This document shows positions 29,333-30,508 of a stretch of 30,508 nucleotides of DNA, in pieces. Below the pieces are notes generated by a model. It searched no databases. It was not told where the DNA came from and worked only from the letters and a program-made list of their open reading frames with translations. The stretch comes from Welwitschia mirabilis (Eukaryota; Gnetophyta; Gnetopsida; Welwitschiales). Position 1 is the first letter of the stretch. Each line of letters begins with the position of its first letter. The stretch spans positions 24,557,337 through 24,587,844 of the forward strand of contig JBOZIK010000001.1 in the NCBI GenBank assembly GCA_051453625.1, in the 5' to 3' direction. A program made the translations under genes and the position numbers.

Positions 29333-29896
29333 CTAGACTTTCTTTCTTTCAAATTGATGGAGCTCATTTTGTATAACAAGCATCCATACTTCATCTTTTT
29401 CTGCTTCTTGAAAAGTTTTAGGTTCTAAACTGGAAAGAAAACATAGAAAACTAGGGTTGCTGTGCTTACCACTTCTAGTTGTAATGCCTAGATGTGGATC
29501 ACTTACTATGACTTCCATTGGATGACCTTCCTTGGTTCTTTGAGGCAAGGAATGACACGTTTGAGCATCTTCCATACTTTGTTTGTTGTCTGAGGTGGGT
29601 GAACGATCTTCAGAAATAGTACCAGTATTGGGTATTTCAACTATTGAGTCCATGTCATCTTTCCTGTCTAGAGCTGCAGAACTAACATTTATATCATCAA
29701 CTTTAACATGAACTAATTCTTCCATTTTACTTAAGGATTTATTAAAGGCTCTATATGCTTTGCTAATTGAGGAGTAGCCAATAAAAAAACCATCATCTGA
29801 TTTTGATTGAAACTTACTTAAAGGATTCTTATCCTTAAGAATTGCACACTTATCCCAAAGACTTTAACATAACTTACATTTGGTCTTTTACCATAC
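29333..29896 (-). pseudogene. element B integrase C-terminus and integrase-RT linker
   Basis: The minus strand starts with WYGKRPNVSYVKVFG (29896-29850), continues in an adjacent frame with CAILKDKNPLSKFQSKSDDG, FFIGYSSISKAYRAFNKSLS and a 130-codon open linker (29725-29333) rich in S, D and E, ending in LEPKTFQEAEKDEVWMLVIQ, the usual start of RT. The ELWYGKRPN-type motif marks the end of the integrase catalytic part in Copia. The upstream integrase is cut off by the plus-strand LTR C at 29902. Confidence 0.82.
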
Positions 29897-29901
29897 CAAA
29901 G
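29897..29901. repeat. candidate target-site duplication for LTR C (one copy visible)
   Basis: CAAAG directly precedes the LTR start TGTTAC. The partner copy would lie beyond the right edge of the window, so this is unproven. Confidence 0.35.
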
Positions 29902-29965
29902 TGTTACAACAAATACTTTCAATGATGAAGTTTCTAGCTTAAGAAAACAAGATTTCTCCAGATTA

Positions 29966-30271
29966 GGACGTCCGCCCTATCTAATTGGGACGTCCGGCAT
30001 TCTACGCGGTTTTTTGTATTAGGATGTCCGTCCTGAGTAATCGGGACGTCCAGAGCTATACTCGGTTTTGTATACAGGGACGTTCGACTTGTCAAATTGG
30101 GACGTTCGACCCTGTTTACAGATCTATTATACTGGGATGTCCGACCCTGTATATGGACTTTTATACAGCGACGTCCGACCTACTAAACTGGGATGTTCGA
30201 CCCTGTTCTCAGTTGCCCAGAAGCGAAGATTAAAAACAGGGACGTCTGACCTTTGTCGATGGGACGTCCGA
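29966..30271 (+). repeat. U3 array of GACGTCC-type units (LTR C)
   Basis: Eleven units, mostly GGGACGTCCG or GGGACGTTCGAC, often in pairs flanking short spacers such as TAAATTGG or TATACAG. About eight keep the central CG. Confidence 0.9.
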
Positions 30272-30358
30272 GGATATATTTGTTGACGTGAAATTATACA
30301 TATTTAAAGACGTTAACTGCGGCTTCCAACCTCCAACAGCTCTTCTATGTCTTGGATC

Positions 30359-30366
30359 TATATATA
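30359..30366 (+). promoter_or_regulatory. TATA box in LTR C
   Basis: TATATATA lies about 90 bases after the array, in the place of the TATAAAAAG box of element A's LTRs. Confidence 0.55.
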
Positions 30367-30508
30367 CCTTCATGCAGTGGATTGAAGTACAATTGCTTAC
30401 CTTAAGAAAATATTACTTGAAGGAATTTGTATCAATATACAGAGATCTGGACTGAACTTGTGCAATCATTCATCATCATCAAGGATTGATCTGAAGCTCT
30501 CAATGCTG

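Larger units (their letters stand above)
16704..29901 (-). mobile_element. element B: Copia/Sirevirus-like retrotransposon, 5'-truncated here and split by element A
   Basis: On the minus strand the visible parts are the integrase C-terminus and linker (29896-29333), RT/RNase H (29330-27960), an internal GACGTCC array (27744-27558), the extra ORF (27455-26606 continuing at 18500-18085), polypurine tracts and the 3' LTR (17730-16704). Element A occupies 18501-26605. The flanks of A join smoothly: the words around 'gggcttgggcacct...accatttcttcat' at 18480-18500/26606-26615 match the uninterrupted counterpart inside A at 20531-20566. The 5' LTR, gag and most of integrase are not in the window; a plus-strand LTR (C) interrupts integrase at 29902. 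Confidence 0.85.
29902..30508 (+). mobile_element. LTR copy C of the GACGTCC family, plus strand, cut by the window end
   Basis: It starts TGTTACAACAAATACTTTC, which parallels the minus-strand LTR start of B (TGTTGGAGAATTATATTTC), and both continue with 'aatgat'. Then come a GACGTCC array (29966-30271), CTCCAACAGCTCTT and a TATATATA box (30359-30366), the same order as in A read on its coding strand. Orientation is opposite to A and B. Whether it is a solo LTR or the 5' LTR of another element cannot be seen. The best-kept CpG cores suggest that it is the youngest copy here. Confidence 0.8.

Noticed and set aside
29985-30286. Two plus-strand frames of 72 and 82 codons with repeated WDV/SD residues
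   Set aside because: They are translations of the GACGTCC array of LTR C; the periodicity comes from the DNA repeat.

Overview
This is a stretch of plant nuclear DNA from a repeat-rich, probably very large genome. The evidence is nested LTR retrotransposons, fragments of plant organelle-type genes with canonical GT/AG introns, AT-rich filler and scaffold gaps. The divergence of the gene fragments and the age of the repeats would suit a gymnosperm, but the sequence alone does not fix the species. No bacterial-style operons, tRNA, rRNA or CRISPR array are visible.

Layout. 1-2026: no gene; a short CCGAC-rich repeat at the left edge. 2127-3173: an old LTR (copy D) lying next to a decayed Copia gag/protease remnant (3290-3880, minus). 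4071-5018: a small hAT-like non-autonomous DNA transposon. 5933-7188 (minus): six consecutive exons of a mitochondrial trans-2-enoyl-CoA reductase (MECR) gene with intact splice sites and frame; first and last exons are not visible. 7590-7841 (plus): one exon-like piece of an organellar-type methionyl-tRNA synthetase, followed by a 93-bp minisatellite. 8616-14466: gaps, old LTR-like debris and gene-free DNA. 14467-16510: a degenerate Copia element E (minus; 3' LTR, RNase H, RT).

From 16704 to the right edge the window is one nest of a single Copia/Sirevirus-like family. Element B (minus; 3' LTR 16704-17730) was split by a complete element A (18501-26605, minus), which has two LTRs, an initiator-Met primer site, a polypurine tract and a perfect 5-bp target duplication (ATTTC at 18496-18500 and 26606-26610). 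B resumes at 26606 and runs to 29901, where its integrase is interrupted by a plus-strand LTR of the same family (copy C, 29902 to the window end). Order of events: E received B, and B received A and C.

Most interesting content. Between RNase H and the 3' LTR, both A and B carry a same-strand third reading frame of about 350 codons, now broken by stops. It encodes a protein unlike gag or pol that resembles, by motif only, the plant-mobile-domain/'putative plant transposon protein' type. In both copies this frame is directly preceded by an array of degenerate GGACGTCC (C-box-like, palindromic GACGTC) units, the same kind of array that fills the U3 part of every LTR of the family upstream of its TATA box. 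The family therefore appears to have two promoter-like modules per element, one in the LTR and one in front of the extra ORF. The central CpG of the units decays in the order expected from the nesting.
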